Source of the DNA: Phymatolithon calcareum
Taxonomy: Eukaryota; Rhodophyta; Florideophyceae; Hapalidiales
Length of the DNA: 64,000 nucleotides
Direction of reading: 5' to 3'
Assembly (NCBI GenBank): GCA_977006965.1
Contig: OZ345361.1
Location: forward strand, 2,790,001-2,854,000
The translations under genes were made by a program, and so were the position numbers. The stretch's first letter is position 1. Every line of letters begins with the position of its first letter. Positions 31,022 through 43,300 of this stretch are shown piece by piece. A model generated the notes under the pieces. That model saw only the letters and a program-made list of their open reading frames with translations. It was not told where the DNA came from and made no database searches.

Positions 31022-34000
31022 CTATCGCATTGCCGCTGACTCGTCAATTAAAACTCTTGCGAAGTTACGGACGGCCACATCACCAACGTCAACGCATTCA
31101 GCAAGTCGAGGGTACAAAGTGAGCATGTGCTTCTTTCCACCATGCCGCTCACCGTTCACTTCTGTGTGAAACGTTTGCAAGTTTCGCAATTTTCGCAGCA
31201 GGAACACCACCTCTGCTCGCCGTGCCGCCGGCAGGGGACAACGGCCAGAGCGCTGGCCATCAGCAATAAATAGCATTAAGATTTGATCTGATAGTTGTGT
31301 AACTTGAGTAGCACAAAGACTCGCGATGTCATTCTTCGCTAGCCCGCTTCTAGTTTTTGCCCACCGGTGATCCGCCAAGTTGAATATATACTCCTGACAT
31401 GCTCTGACGTATCGGGGGCGTTGGCTATGCTTCCCTTCCTCTGCACCACGTGCCAAAAGTCCGACCAATTTTGAACGTATTTCCAGAGATGTCGCGCTGC
31501 TCAAAAACGGCAGAAAGTCTCGAATCGACCGCGCCAACATAATATCGTACTCCTGCGCTTCCGGAACGACAGAACTGCTCGCTTTTCGTGCATACTTAAC
31601 GGGAGAATAGAGCGAGAATGGATACAAGAAATCATGCAGCACTTTCCAAATGGATTCCCAAAAACCAGTTGGTGCATTCTGAAAGCCAGAAATTACTTGC
31701 ATTGTCGTTTCGAATGCAATGGTAGCCGCGGACCATAGCGGCATGCCGTCATGAACTATATCGTCGCTGGAAGATGCGCTAGTAGTCTTCAGATGGCGCT
31801 CATTCATGATAGCACCGAGCGCGTGGACAGTATCCAAGAGACTGTCATTCAATACAGTAGCTGGAATTCTCCCGGAGGAGCCGTAGAGCTCTTTCAGAAT
31901 TGTCACAACATTAAACGCCAGGATGGGCCTCTTCCGAGAAACGGAATGACTGTGCAGAATGGAGAGAACATTCTTCAGCAGGCACTTCCAGCTGCCCGTA
32001 TCGTCACCAAACCTTAGCAGTCTTACTGCATTCAACGCAGTTACGGCCACATCTGATAAACCTGAGGGTACAAATTTGGGGACAGGATCTTGAGTAATGT
32101 CTGCGTCCTCGCTCGAGACAAGATAAAAAAGAACCTTGACGAGGTACGGGGAGCTTCTTTGACTAAGCTTCATGTCAAGATGCGATTCATCCTTCCCCAG
32201 GCCCTTCGCGAGTAAAACCAAAGCCTTGTCGTTTGTTATTTTCATTTTTCGGAAACTTTGATCGTCGTTTCCCTGTTCGGAACAAACTGCATCTGAAATA
32301 GCTTTCCACACAGCTTCCCAGAGTGAAATGGCACCCGCAGATGACGCAAGTACAGGATTACTTTCAGCAACTGATCGCGCCCAATCGCTGGCCTGGTTAA
32401 GGTCGCCAGGAACAAGCATTTCAGAAAGCCACGAGGTTGTTGAGCTCACGTCGCCATTCTCGGAGCTCAGTGCGCCAAGCTTGATCTGCGCATCCTTTTC
32501 TGGGTCGGTAGTCACTGTACTGGAACCCGCTATTGCCGAGCCTGCGGCATTTAAAAGATCGAGAAGTGAAGCGACTCCAGCCACTGCAACTTCAGAGTCC
32601 TGGCTTGCAGCTGCGTTGCGTGCAAGTTGAAGCATTTTTCCCCAAAGTCCATCAGTCTCGCCATCAGCCAACAGCAACAAAATCGGTCTGCCATTTGCAT
32701 CCCGCAAGTCCGCCAGTAATGGTATTGCGATTCCGAGGACGCTTGCCACTCCTCTCAGAGAAAGCACCCTGGTTTCATTCCATTGCTTCCGTGGCGTATT
32801 ACGGCTATGGTGCACAATAAGTTGATCGTCCACTTTGTTTCGTGTATTTGGTGGAGCATCATCATCACTGCCATCAGCAGACTCTCCTCCACGCATCACC
32901 TTTTCAAGCAAGGGCAATAGAGCCGAGGCAATACAGCCCTCCCAAGCAATAGCAGATAAATTAGCCGCATGTGCCGTCAGGGTTCCTGTCAGAGTTTTCA
33001 CAGCACAATTGCGCACTTCGGGTCGCTCATCGTGCCCAATATCCTTCAGCTCAGATAGTAGTGTGATCCAGAGCATATCGCTCGATCCCAGGGCACTGCT
33101 CTTCGCTATAAAGTCCGCGGTGCGCCACAAAAGACCAATTGAAGTCAAAGCCACGTTAACATCCTCCGCCTGTCGACCGTAACCGCCTATAACGTAAATC
33201 CATCTCGGCAACACTTCTTCGACTAGACATGACAAGAAGTCATCGGCAATAAGCTGGACGACGCGAAATCCATCCGAAACCATCGATTCCAAAACTGGCG
33301 CGGTGGCAGAGGGGACACGAGGAGCAATATCCGTCTTGTTATCTTCTTCTTTTTCAACAACTTGCTGATCGGGTTGGCCACTTCGCCCACACGCTGAACG
33401 AAGTATGGACAGCACGGTCGCCCAAGCCTGTATTCCGGTAATTCGATCCCCATGGGTCTGCAACAAATGATGAAGTGATTCCAAGCAGTCTGACCGCGTT
33501 GCGGAGTGCGGAGATTGTAGCAGGTCCATAAACGGGCTGACAACCTTCCCATGTGCAATAAGCGGTATTGGCTCACAGGCAAATGCAGCCGCCGCAACTC
33601 TTGTAAGCGCCCTAAGCGCAGTAGCACGAATATAATCCACTGGTGAATCCACACTCACAGATACAAGATGGCCAGAAAGTAGCTCCCACAAGCCCTGTGG
33701 CATTGCGCCATCTCTTCCTTGAGCTGAGCTCAAAACGCTGGACAGAACAGATTCCGCCCATGCTATTCCAAAGACGCGTATTGTACCCGAACTTTCAGAC
33801 ACCCCAGAGTCATCTGTCGATCGCTTCGAAAGCGTTACGATTGAGGCTCGAGAGCATTGAATGAGAGCTGAAATTAAGTCCTGGATAGCCTGCCAAGACA
33901 GGTGTCGAGATGAGTTAAAGCTTTGCTCAAGGTCTTCCTTGAGCTCCTGAAATACATCATTTGCACTGTCATCGGTCGGAAGTTGAGATGGTGTTCGAAA

Positions 34001-35881
34001 TCCAAACACTTTTTCGTCCAACGGAACGAGGGCATTTACAAGGATGCCCCAATTGCGACCAAGTCGTTCCCCACAGTTCTCCTGGATAACGAACAACGCC
34101 TTGTATGAACGAAGGATACGGAAAGAAAAGTGTTCTTTCTCGGCATCACTCGCCTCAGCGGACGTTGATTCCTTCAATGACTCGACGCACACGGAGGAAA
34201 GAGATTCTAGGGTTTGATCGAAACAATTCGCTACACCCGAAGAATATGACGCGGTACCAAACGCCGCGAGTGCGTCGAGCAGATTTTGTAGAGCCCTCTT
34301 CCACAGCTCCGCTTGATGAGCAGAACTGTTCGCTTGAGGAATAGGAATACTCTTGAGGATTTCCGCTCCACGGCGCACCAATCGCGTGGATAAATCTTCT
34401 GAAGCGAAAACTCGAACAGCGTCGAAGTCACCGGCCAGTGATGCATATCTTATTCCATTCCCAACACATATGAAGAGTCCCAGAGCAACAGACATGAGGA
34501 TTTCGTAAGAATCGGAGGAAATACTTCCAAACGGCTTCGTTGAGCCTACCATTGGGGTCATCGTAGGAAGTTTGGTAGAATCCACGACTTCTAAACTGTA
34601 AAGCACGTCGCACACGGTACTTAAGATGCTTGCGACGACCGGAGTAGGCTGCTCTGCCAAATCGAAAGCACGAATAAAGCGCAAAAGTAGATTGGGACCT
34701 TCAGCAGTACTAAAAATGCTTCTCAAGGCTTCCAAGGAATAAAGGCAAGTCCAACCAGGTGCGGTCCCATCCTTTCCTCTAACCTCCTTTGCGTTTTCCG
34801 ATATCCGTAGGAGTAATGATGCACAGGGCGTACCCAATTCTTCCCAAAAACTTTTCAAGAGCGTCGCCGTCAAGCTCAGTAAAGCTTTTAGAAGAGGTTT
34901 TTCATGCGTGGCTGTGACCATCTTGTGGATGGCAGGGGCCAACCTGTCCGAGATCAGGTCTGAGAACAGTGGATGGTTTCGAAACAAAAGAACGTTGCCC
35001 GACAATGCATCATCGATCACTTCAAGAATTAGAATTTCTTCCAAACCATTGAAATCTGGAAGATTTTCCTCATCTTCGCTATCTTCCCCGGATAACCACA
35101 AGAGCTTGTTGCCTGAGAGAAGTGCACATAGGTCCTGAAATAAACGATACGACGCACGGATTTCAATAGAGTTTGAGTCGAGAGGCGTGGCGCTCGCAAT
35201 AGGGTCAATGGCGCTTCGACGTTGTGTTGACTCCGCGGCGGATGCAAAAAGGTCTGCGGCAACTTGTCGGAAGGCAGCCCTCGCAGTAAGTTCAATGACG
35301 CCAACCTCCTTCGGCAAAGCTATGCTGGATATCGCAGAGAGAGCTGTGGATGCATTCGATACTTGGGTTAACGTACCCTGCAATGATTGGAGCTTGAAAA
35401 ATAAGGAAAATGCGCGGGCAAGCTGTTCTTCTGACAGCGATTGAGTGTAGTGACGTACGCTGAGAAGACTTATATTAGTTTGCAACACTTTGAGGGTAAT
35501 ACTGTCGTCGAAAGACGCAATTCCGAGGGTCTCAATGCAGTCCAAAATCGTTGGAAGAAGGTCAGGAGAGATTGCATGGTGTGTTAACAGTTTGTGGAGA
35601 CATGCGACAGCCCGCAAGGTGACCTTTTTCTGGGCTTGGATTGCCGCCGAGCCTGCAGAGCTGTTTGGAATTTCACATGCGGTACAAAATGCAGAGGCAG
35701 CTGCATCGGCAGCATCTGCTAGCGCGGCGTCATTGTCAGCCTCTTTGAGTTGCAGAATGACCTTTTCCGCGGCAGCTTTTACCGCAGGATTTCGGCGACG
35801 GGCGTCAGCACAAAGAGCGCGAAGATCGGATTCAATGGCACGCAGGAAGGTTTGATTTGAGGGAGCCTTCTGTGCGCTCAT
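31022..35881 (-). CDS. MON2: MON2 homologue (Golgi/endosome trafficking, Arf-GEF-related)
   Basis: 1619 residues in a single exon from ATG 35881 (MSAQKAPSNQTFLRAIESDL). The N-terminus matches the DCB domain shared by MON2 and large Arf-GEFs (FLRAIESDLRALCADARRR, PAVKAAAEKVILQLKEA). Helical HEAT-like repeats run through the rest, with HUS-type and C-terminal MON2 segments (for example SLRGVASVLGIAIPLL and ALVLLAKGL). There is no Sec7 domain, as in MON2 and unlike BIG/GBF. MON2 acts with Dopey and flippases at the trans-Golgi network and endosomes. The open frame extends 44 codons upstream to 36013, but that extension is unlike the family and Met45 begins the conserved DCB helix. It is the longest gene in the window and intronless. 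Confidence 0.87.
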   Translation of the reverse strand: MSAQKAPSNQTFLRAIESDLRALCADARRRNPAVKAAAEKVILQLKEADNDAALADAADAAASAFCTACEIPNSSAGSAAIQAQKKVTLRAVACLHKLLTHHAISPDLLPTILDCIETLGIASFDDSITLKVLQTNISLLSVRHYTQSLSEEQLARAFSLFFKLQSLQGTLTQVSNASTALSAISSIALPKEVGVIELTARAAFRQVAADLFASAAESTQRRSAIDPIASATPLDSNSIEIRASYRLFQDLCALLSGNKLLWLSGEDSEDEENLPDFNGLEEILILEVIDDALSGNVLLFRNHPLFSDLISDRLAPAIHKMVTATHEKPLLKALLSLTATLLKSFWEELGTPCASLLLRISENAKEVRGKDGTAPGWTCLYSLEALRSIFSTAEGPNLLLRFIRAFDLAEQPTPVVASILSTVCDVLYSLEVVDSTKLPTMTPMVGSTKPFGSISSDSYEILMSVALGLFICVGNGIRYASLAGDFDAVRVFASEDLSTRLVRRGAEILKSIPIPQANSSAHQAELWKRALQNLLDALAAFGTASYSSGVANCFDQTLESLSSVCVESLKESTSAEASDAEKEHFSFRILRSYKALFVIQENCGERLGRNWGILVNALVPLDEKVFGFRTPSQLPTDDSANDVFQELKEDLEQSFNSSRHLSWQAIQDLISALIQCSRASIVTLSKRSTDDSGVSESSGTIRVFGIAWAESVLSSVLSSAQGRDGAMPQGLWELLSGHLVSVSVDSPVDYIRATALRALTRVAAAAFACEPIPLIAHGKVVSPFMDLLQSPHSATRSDCLESLHHLLQTHGDRITGIQAWATVLSILRSACGRSGQPDQQVVEKEEDNKTDIAPRVPSATAPVLESMVSDGFRVVQLIADDFLSCLVEEVLPRWIYVIGGYGRQAEDVNVALTSIGLLWRTADFIAKSSALGSSDMLWITLLSELKDIGHDERPEVRNCAVKTLTGTLTAHAANLSAIAWEGCIASALLPLLEKVMRGGESADGSDDDAPPNTRNKVDDQLIVHHSRNTPRKQWNETRVLSLRGVASVLGIAIPLLADLRDANGRPILLLLADGETDGLWGKMLQLARNAAASQDSEVAVAGVASLLDLLNAAGSAIAGSSTVTTDPEKDAQIKLGALSSENGDVSSTTSWLSEMLVPGDLNQASDWARSVAESNPVLASSAGAISLWEAVWKAISDAVCSEQGNDDQSFRKMKITNDKALVLLAKGLGKDESHLDMKLSQRSSPYLVKVLFYLVSSEDADITQDPVPKFVPSGLSDVAVTALNAVRLLRFGDDTGSWKCLLKNVLSILHSHSVSRKRPILAFNVVTILKELYGSSGRIPATVLNDSLLDTVHALGAIMNERHLKTTSASSSDDIVHDGMPLWSAATIAFETTMQVISGFQNAPTGFWESIWKVLHDFLYPFSLYSPVKYARKASSSVVPEAQEYDIMLARSIRDFLPFLSSATSLEIRSKLVGLLARGAEEGKHSQRPRYVRACQEYIFNLADHRWAKTRSGLAKNDIASLCATQVTQLSDQILMLFIADGQRSGRCPLPAARRAEVVFLLRKLRNLQTFHTEVNGERHGGKKHMLTLYPRLAECVDVGDVAVRNFARVLIDESAAMR

Positions 35882-36337
35882 GGCTCTTCTACTGTCCCCT
35901 AGAGAAACCAAAAGAGAATGGATAGCCGGCAGGATGGGACATGGTGGAGTGGATTGGTAATTGTCGACTGAGTACACGTCGTGTAAGGTATCGGCACATG
36001 TGCCACGTGGCATTGATCCTGATCTCCGTCAACTGTAATGGCTAGTGTCAGCGTGACCAAACGTTGCTGTACTTTGATAAGTAGATGTTTTCGACATCTA
36101 GCAATTGTTAAGTGGGTAAAGCCTCTCGAAGCAACCCAAAAATAATTATTTTTAAATGATTGATTTGGCTTCAAGCAATCATAAGAACATGCGCAAAAGT
36201 TTAGTTTGGTCGGCTGACAGTCAGACAAATGACGACAGATCCTTGTGTGGACGAGTGTAACAATTTCTATTTTTTTTGAGAGTCGCATGTTCCAACCTCA
36301 AATAGTTTAGGGTAAGGTGAGCCTCAAAATTCGTTGA

Positions 36338-36391
36338 AATTAGGAATTTTTACTAGCTAGGCTTATGCCTATCTAGTAAAAATTCTTAATT
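36338..36391. repeat. 54-bp near-perfect palindrome
   Basis: The halves AATTAGGAATTTTTACTAG and CTAGTAAAAATTCTTAATT flank TAGGC-TTAT-GCCTA; 24 of 27 pairs match. AT-rich, in the MON2 upstream spacer. Confidence 0.85.
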
Positions 36392-37144
36392 GTGGTTTTA
36401 TGCTAGTACCTCGGTCCCCCTGACGTGGGCGAAAGAGGCAACTAACTAATTGCCTAGTCCTCAAGGGGCTTAGTCGCCAGGGTCTGGAGGCCAGGCCGTG
36501 GGCCTATCTGCTCTTGTTCTCGGAGGGCACGGGGTGATACTTGTCACTACGTTCTCGATAACGACTTCCGCCGCAATCGAACCGCCTGTCGCTTTCTGTC
36601 GTGATCTACTCTCAAACACTGAAGGCAAAGGCTCCTGTGGGCATAGATTGTCAGCGGCTGTTGCCGCAATCAACGAGACGCACTCCGTGGGTCATCGTTG
36701 TTGTGAACCTGTTTGTACATATGGCATTTCTATTAAGAAGGTCTTGGGCAGACTCGACGCAGTGGAGTGACAGGGGTGTGACGTCGATTGCATACAGCTA
36801 ATTTATAATCCCAAAAGATGACTGAGCTTGATCTGACAAAAATATATAGGCATGTGGGCGAAAGCTTGGACACCATTTCCTTATTAGAACCTCAACGTTT
36901 TGTCATTTCGTCTGAGCCTGCTGTTGTGTCTCCTAGCGCACTTCGTCTTACTATGACGGCTAAACGCTGTGATGATCACCACACGCATCGATGCGGCATG
37001 CGACGACCAGTAGCATTTACACTTGATTTTCGGCTCAGCTTACCGATAAGGAAGACGAAGAACTCTCGTACAGTCTGGAATGGAGAATGAGAGCTCAGGA
37101 ATAGTGTGTCTGTGACTGTAAATACCTAGAAAACTTCGAATTGG

Positions 37145-37471
37145 CTAAACCATCAGCAGCCAGAGTATGGTGGCAAGACCGCTGAATATTTCGGTGCTTT
37201 GTCGTTTATATGTTTTTGTTAAAAATGGCTCGTTCACTAGGCCAAAAATTTCTTTTTCCCATGTTGGCGCCAGAAGAAGGCCGGCGATTACTTCGAGCCC
37301 CGTTAGAGTACGATTTAAGGCGATTTGTGCGCCGAGATCTGGGAAGCCATCGACGATTGGTCCCGGTTGGGGTGCGACACTTTTTAGCAGTACCTGTCGC
37401 ACCAGGCAATGCTTTTCCATTAAATCTAAGACCTCTGGCACGTTAAACTGCGAATGAAAGAGACCGCCCAC
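37145..37471 (-). pseudogene. Possible gene fragment, unrecognised
   Basis: A minus-strand frame of about 105 codons is more protein-like than its overlaps (PEVLDLMEKHCLVRQVLLKS, then a hydrophobic TLTGLEVIAGLLL). It has no ATG near its beginning. A preceding frame with an ATG at about 37593 reaches it only with a frame change or through a splice at TTCGCAG. It could be an exon of an unparsed gene or a pseudogene remnant of a membrane protein. Confidence 0.25.
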
Positions 37472-38888
37472 ATTCTATGTGGCTGAGCAGTGTTCGGCAG
37501 AGAAATTTGATGCTTCTGAGGTGCCTTCCCTGGCAATCCCTTCTGAAACGCGTCCCTGCGCTGCAACGGTGGGATCATGCACCGCGCCATGGTGAGTGCA
37601 TTCCAAGATCTCTTTTATATTATAGCATTCTACTGCAGAATATTTTTATTCTTTATGTAATTAACAGTGTTATGTCAATGTCAATGACATAAAGTCATGC
37701 TCTTGAAGGGAAGTGCATGTACAGTATCAATATTGAGATAAAACTGGTTACCTTACACATTTTGCAGCATCATGCTGATGATGCAGCAAACTGTATATTT
37801 GACTTACAGTGCGACAACGTGCAAAATACACTTAAATTTGTTGGGCCCGGGGCGACGCATGATCGGTCTTGTGTGCAAGAGAGGACAATGCTGTTGACAA
37901 CAGTCACACTTCGTCCTTATGATACAGTCCATGAATGGAACCGAGTTATTTCCAAAATCTACCTTACAGTTTGTAAACCCTCGTTCCCATGTGGAGTATG
38001 ACACTGAGCTCGGAGGCTAAAAAAGCAAGTCCCAGTTGAGAGTCACCTGATTCCCGGTTCCCATTCCGAAATCATTTCATACTGTAGCATGTATTTTTAG
38101 CTGACGGAAGGACAAGCAAAGAAAAAGCCGGGCCCGACGGGACATCGAGTCTTCCAGGCTTCGTCACAAGCGTTGTCCTGTACAGTACGGGGCCTCCCGC
38201 TCCACTTGACTCGCCGGCGGCGCTTCGCTCGTCGCGATTGTAATGCCGTAGCGGCAATGATCATCCTGCCCTTCCTCAGTACGAAGCACAAAGCACTACA
38301 GTACATGTAGCATAGTGTCATGCGGAAACAGGGCGCTTGTGATGTGATGCTCAGCGAGAATTCCGTGCGCTAGGAAGTGACGATTCTGCTAGAAAGCCCT
38401 GTACAGTACAGTGTAGCACACGGTGTAGAATATTAAGCATATCAGCACGTTGTGCCCAGCATCACACAGGTACACTGTAAATCCGGAGCAGACCTCCGAA
38501 TTCCGCGGTCAATGCATTCTCAAGTACTGTAGTAGCCCCCAACCGTCCAACTTCGTTCACAATCACACAAGGTCAAAACTGAAATGCCGCAAGTTCCAGC
38601 TCGAAAACGGGCCGAAATTGTCACTACGCCGCATGTTTAAGCTGTGCAATTGCACAGTGTGCTTGAATTGACTGTGAAATAAACCGATGGATCGCGAGCA
38701 TAATTGTTTTCTTCGGTGTAATGAATTACGACGCAGTGCTATTGCGCATCTTCGTGACAGGGAATAGGGATTGGACCGTAATGGTCTCATGCCGATCCAC
38801 GGTATCCATCACAGGCACATTACGACTGCACTGCAAACGAGCTGGGCCCAGCACTTCCTATGCACACGACCGCGGTCGCATTCTGGCT

Positions 38889-38907
38889 GAGAGAGAGAGA
38901 GAGAGAG
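38889..38907. repeat. (GA)n microsatellite
   Basis: About nine tandem GA dinucleotides. Confidence 0.85.
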
Positions 38908-39565
38908 CTACTGCCGTCGCTGGTACGCGTGCAAAACTTTTATCTCCGATGCCATGGTGGCAGCCCGTTGCTCGAGCAATTGTGGCCCATCCCTGTCCTT
39001 CCAGCACTAACGTACTGCATAGTAATCCTCACCGGCGATGGAGCGTTAGTGGTGCTGAGAGAGGGCACAATCCGAGTACTTGGCACAGAACTGACCACCA
39101 CGGCCCTGCCCTTTACGTGCAATGTTGCCAAATCTTTCTTATACTTACGTGTGTGTACTATCTCGCCATGTAATTTTATGGATATATTTTTAGAATATGC
39201 TCGATGACCTGGCTGTCGAATCAAATTTTGCGCCATATGCAACCATTGTATGTAAATTCCCTCTTCCAAATTTCGAAAAAACACGATTTATTCCCAAAAT
39301 CTTGATTCCAATCCCCTTTTTTCATACCCTCACCCGTTCGACAAAATCGACCATTATCACTGCCTGCTACCCTACACTCGCCGAGCGAATAAACCACCAG
39401 CCGAACACGGTACCACCTTCCTCCTTCACCACCGTCTTCCCCAAGCCGGCCTCAATTTCCGCCAATATCGCTCGTCCCCGCCTCCATCTGTCCCGCCAGC
39501 CCGTCGTCGTGGCGTGGCGCGTGTCTAGCGGCGGGGGCGCCCATCTCCCTCGTCCCGCCCTCACA

Positions 39566-40300
39566 ATGGACGACGACTCTATATGGGGTCCACCTGGCGA
39601 TCTTCCCCCGCGTCAAGTGCATCAACCGTATCATCCACCCATGGTCCGTCGCGTCGCAGCCGCCGCGGAGCGTCCGCAGCGTCTTGAAGTCCGTCGTCGC
39701 GGTCTTTTACAACGCTCCATCAGTGCGTCTCATCACCAGTCACATCATGACGCGCAGCATCATCATCATCACCATTTTCATCATCATCATCATCACCATC
39801 ATTATTACCACGTACCGCGCGCGGCGTGGGAATATCCGCCTGTTGGACGCGGCATGCCGGTTATAGGGGAGGAGCGTGGGGATTGGGAACCGTCGAATAA
39901 TTATCCCGCCGCGTCCCCTGTGAACTTGGCCAGTCGACGAAGGGGGACAGGGAACGGAAGACGTCGACGGACATTTCTGTTTCCGTGGAGGAGGTTGAGA
40001 AGAGGAGGTGGTGCGGATTTGGATGATGCGGACGATTCGTTTGATTTCAGTTATGAGGAACTAATTGAGTTGGATTCGAGAAATGTTTGTCGAGGCCTGA
40101 CGGAAGAGGAGTTGGGAAAATTGGATGCCTTTGAAGCGAATAAGGAACATGCTAAGAGTGATTGCCATATTTGTCTGGATGGCGTTGAGTGCGGGACGAA
40201 GGTTGTTTCGTTAAAGTGCGGGCATTTATATCATCAAGGGTGTATACATACTTGGCTCAAGATGAAACGCACCTGTCCTATCTGCCGATGCGAATTGTGA
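39566..40300 (+). CDS. RING-H2 E3 ubiquitin ligase with polyhistidine tract
   Basis: 244 residues from ATG 39566 (MDDDSIWGPPGDLPPRQ). The C-terminal RING-H2 finger is complete: CHICLDGV, CGHLYHQGCIHTWLK, CPICRC (C3H2C3 order), ending two residues before the stop. The N-terminal half is disordered, Arg/Pro-rich, with a run HHHHHHFHHHHHHHHYYH coded by CAT/CAC repeats. An acidic segment (DLDDADDSFDFSYEELIELD) precedes the finger, as in many BIG BROTHER/RNF-type ligases. It would transfer ubiquitin from an E2 to unknown substrates; there is no transmembrane segment. The open frame extends to 39197, but the upstream part has the look of 5' UTR and the ATG at 39566 has a good context. The His run could bind metal or be a slippage-prone repeat. 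Confidence 0.85.
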   Translation: MDDDSIWGPPGDLPPRQVHQPYHPPMVRRVAAAAERPQRLEVRRRGLLQRSISASHHQSHHDAQHHHHHHFHHHHHHHHYYHVPRAAWEYPPVGRGMPVIGEERGDWEPSNNYPAASPVNLASRRRGTGNGRRRRTFLFPWRRLRRGGGADLDDADDSFDFSYEELIELDSRNVCRGLTEEELGKLDAFEANKEHAKSDCHICLDGVECGTKVVSLKCGHLYHQGCIHTWLKMKRTCPICRCEL

Positions 40301-43300
40301 GCCCTGAAGGAGATGACACCGTGGAGCGTTGCGTTGCGTTTTGTATGTGTTGTTGCGAAGTGAGTTGATCATTTTCGCCAACGTGACTACGGAATTGGTT
40401 GGGATGAGCTATATGCAGTTCAATGCAACGCGCTGCGGTGGAAATGAAGCGCGTGTTTACGCATTTCTCATGCGTTCAGTTGCACTTTAGCGGCGCCGGC
40501 TTTGTGAGCAAGGGTCTGTAGGAAGACTATCGTCGCTGTGCATCGAGCAATGTAAAATTTACACCAGATTAGATGTCCGCTTTACCTCTCGGCCGCGTAC
40601 GATTTTAGTAAACTATGAAGAGAACCGTGATAACTACAGTACCGCCGACAAGCATCATGCTTGATGCTGTGCTTTTCCGTCCCCCCTACATGCATTTGTG
40701 TGTTGGCTCAATTCCACAATTGCCGTTTTGCGCTGTTCAGTAATAATTATTTACTTCACCAACGGCAAAGCGAAGGATGCACATCAGTTGCGCCTCCGCA
40801 CGAGATTCCAACAAGGTTCTCCAAAAAAAGTCCACCAAGGTGCGCAGTTCATGATGATTTCTTGGCCGCAGAGAAACAGAGCCCTACGTGATCACAAAGG
40901 ACTGGAAGACCCGCGCACCATTATAACGCTCGCAACTGAGGACGCTGATGTGGCTCTTTCCATCTCAGCGCGCACCAATGCACAGTCGTTGCGTGAGAGG
41001 AGTGGAACTTCGTGCAGGCTCCAGCCCTGCGTTCGTCGCACGCCAAACCGTATGATCGATAATTGCCGCAAATAGATTACATATGTATAATTCGATGCGT
41101 CGTGGAAGTCCGTACGACCGCCGCTAGCGATGACAGAATAGGGCTCGGGGGGCGTCAACAAGCAGGTCGAGAACGCATACCAATCAATAAACGCACGTGT
41201 TGGCTGTTTGATAAAAATGTCCTGAATTAGATGGATAGTGGGGCACGCCAGGGGAACACGGTTGCGTACGCTGTACGTGCACGGCAAATGGGTCGTGTAT
41301 TATATAAATGTGACCAAAATGCCCATCCTATCATGTAGCCAGCAAGGGTCGCACTTGTGCGCTGGACAGGACGGGGAGATTAAGAAAGAAGTCCGGACAT
41401 GGCCTAAAAGTGCAGAACAGGCAGGGCCAGTGCCGCCAATGAAAGTACTGTAGAAACGCTCGCGGATGCCGATTTAAGTCGTGTCCTCTTTTATCGTTAG
41501 CGCCGAGTTTTGACAGGGTGTTCAACGAAGATCACAGCGAAATGGATGGCGAAGTATAAGAATACGTTTTCGATTTGTGCTTTTCTTAGTTCGTCGGGAT
41601 GCATTTTGGGAAAATAGAAATGCATCCGTTTCGCACGTTTTCCTTTGTGCATGAAACTACGAAGGAAACATCAACATGATGTCATCATCATGATACAGTA
41701 TTGTGTTGCCTTCGAGATGATCTCGATGTAAGTGGATGTTGACCTACCCAGATTGGAAACGATCAAACTTCATTACTTTCGACGAACTGGCATTATATTG
41801 TCGTATTAAGGACGCGAAAACCAACACGTGGAACATTATGTTTCACTTGCTGATGGGGGACACCGACATCGAATGCTGCTTGCGGTGATGACCCGGCCCA
41901 GCAATATCAAAACTGAGTTGCAAGTTGGTGGGACACGGAGAAAGCGTTCAGTCAAGTAATGTCGAATCAAAGATGTCGGTTACTGTGGACTTATTAGTGC
42001 TAATTCCAGGTTACAGGAAGGCTACAACACGCCTAAAACACGTGTGGGTGCCCCGCGTCGCAATACGATCAGTTTTTCGACTGCGCCCGTCATAATGGTA
42101 CGCTTCATGTGCACCACTTCAGTTTCTTCACCAGTAAAGTTTAATTCAACCTGACCAGTAAACCACATACTGTAACGTGGTTGGTACCTTCACGACTAAA
42201 GACTGGACGTTTCTACAGTATGTTGCGGTTCCGTCTCTTCACGTGGAAGGAACAGCTCTCGTTTCTAAATTACTGTATGAGTCATACGGCGTAAGCATAT
42301 TTTGTCAAGTATCATGTTCTCAATTAATAAGGACACGCAGCTGAATAGGACGGCAGCAGGGAGTCCTCTGATTTTTCAGTTTGATTCTCGGCCTGTTCGA
42401 GAAGGATTTGTTTGAAGCCCTAGAACCCAAACACATTTTGGTCCCCCTTCTGCAGAGCCGAGACATCCTCACGAACATGGAGTGTTTAAGTCTGCTTCGA
42501 CTTTACTAATCGCACCTTCGGTAAGTTGTTCAGTGCCTACCTGAAGCAAACAATTCGAAAAGGAATCCCTATGCCGTAGAGAACTTGTCTCTATCCAAGG
42601 CTTCGATGAAGAGAGTTGATTGCGGTAAGGTAGTACATGCAGAAAAATGGTAGAAATGGCATCACCGCCTCTCTTCTTTTTCTTCTTCCTTATTGCGGGT
42701 TTTTGAAGTTGTCCTAGAACAACTCCACATCCTTACGGCTTCTGTAGAATTTAAAAGATACGAGTGGTACTTGATGTCACAACAGCTCAATGCTGCACAA
42801 AGTGCATACATTTGGGGAGCTTAACATCAATATCTCTACGCAGACAATACCGCCGCTCTACTTCTCGCATCACGACATAAGGAAGGAAGCACTCTTCGTT
42901 CGAGAAGTCGTCAAAAGAAGAGGAGGGCCCTGGTTCTCCGCTTCACTTATCATTCGCCACACAAAAATATATCAATCCTTCGCTGACATGAGATAAAACC
43001 ACTCAACCATCAAGTTCCGGCTGGTACTTGCTTCTGGATCACACTCTCGGTACTATTTATTGTTGCACTAATATTCGCCATTTGCGCTCGCCTTTGCTCC
43101 TCACTTGCACTTCAAGCGAAGATATACCTGCGCCAGAGTGCCCAAAGCTTGCTTCGCCATACACAGAGGAGTCAATAGGCATGGATTTCAGATCATGACT
43201 CAGGCATGCATGAAGTTGAAAGTGCAGCTGCACCTGACAGCCACCTGTAGCCGAAGAGCAAGAAACGGCGAGTTAAAGAGATGCATCCAAACCGTCAAGA

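Larger units (their letters stand above)
35882..39565. other. Gene-poor spacer
   Basis: About 3.7 kb between MON2 (minus) and the RING gene (plus), so a divergent promoter region at both edges. It contains a palindrome at 36338-36391, a possible gene fragment at 37145-37471, a (GA)n run and a cluster of TACTGTA/TACAGTA words (37721, 38079, 38177, 38298, 38401, 38525). Nothing else supported. Confidence 0.5.

Noticed and set aside
39197-39565. 123-codon upstream extension of the RING protein
   Set aside because: Composition like 5' UTR, and the following Met begins an acidic start typical of the protein.
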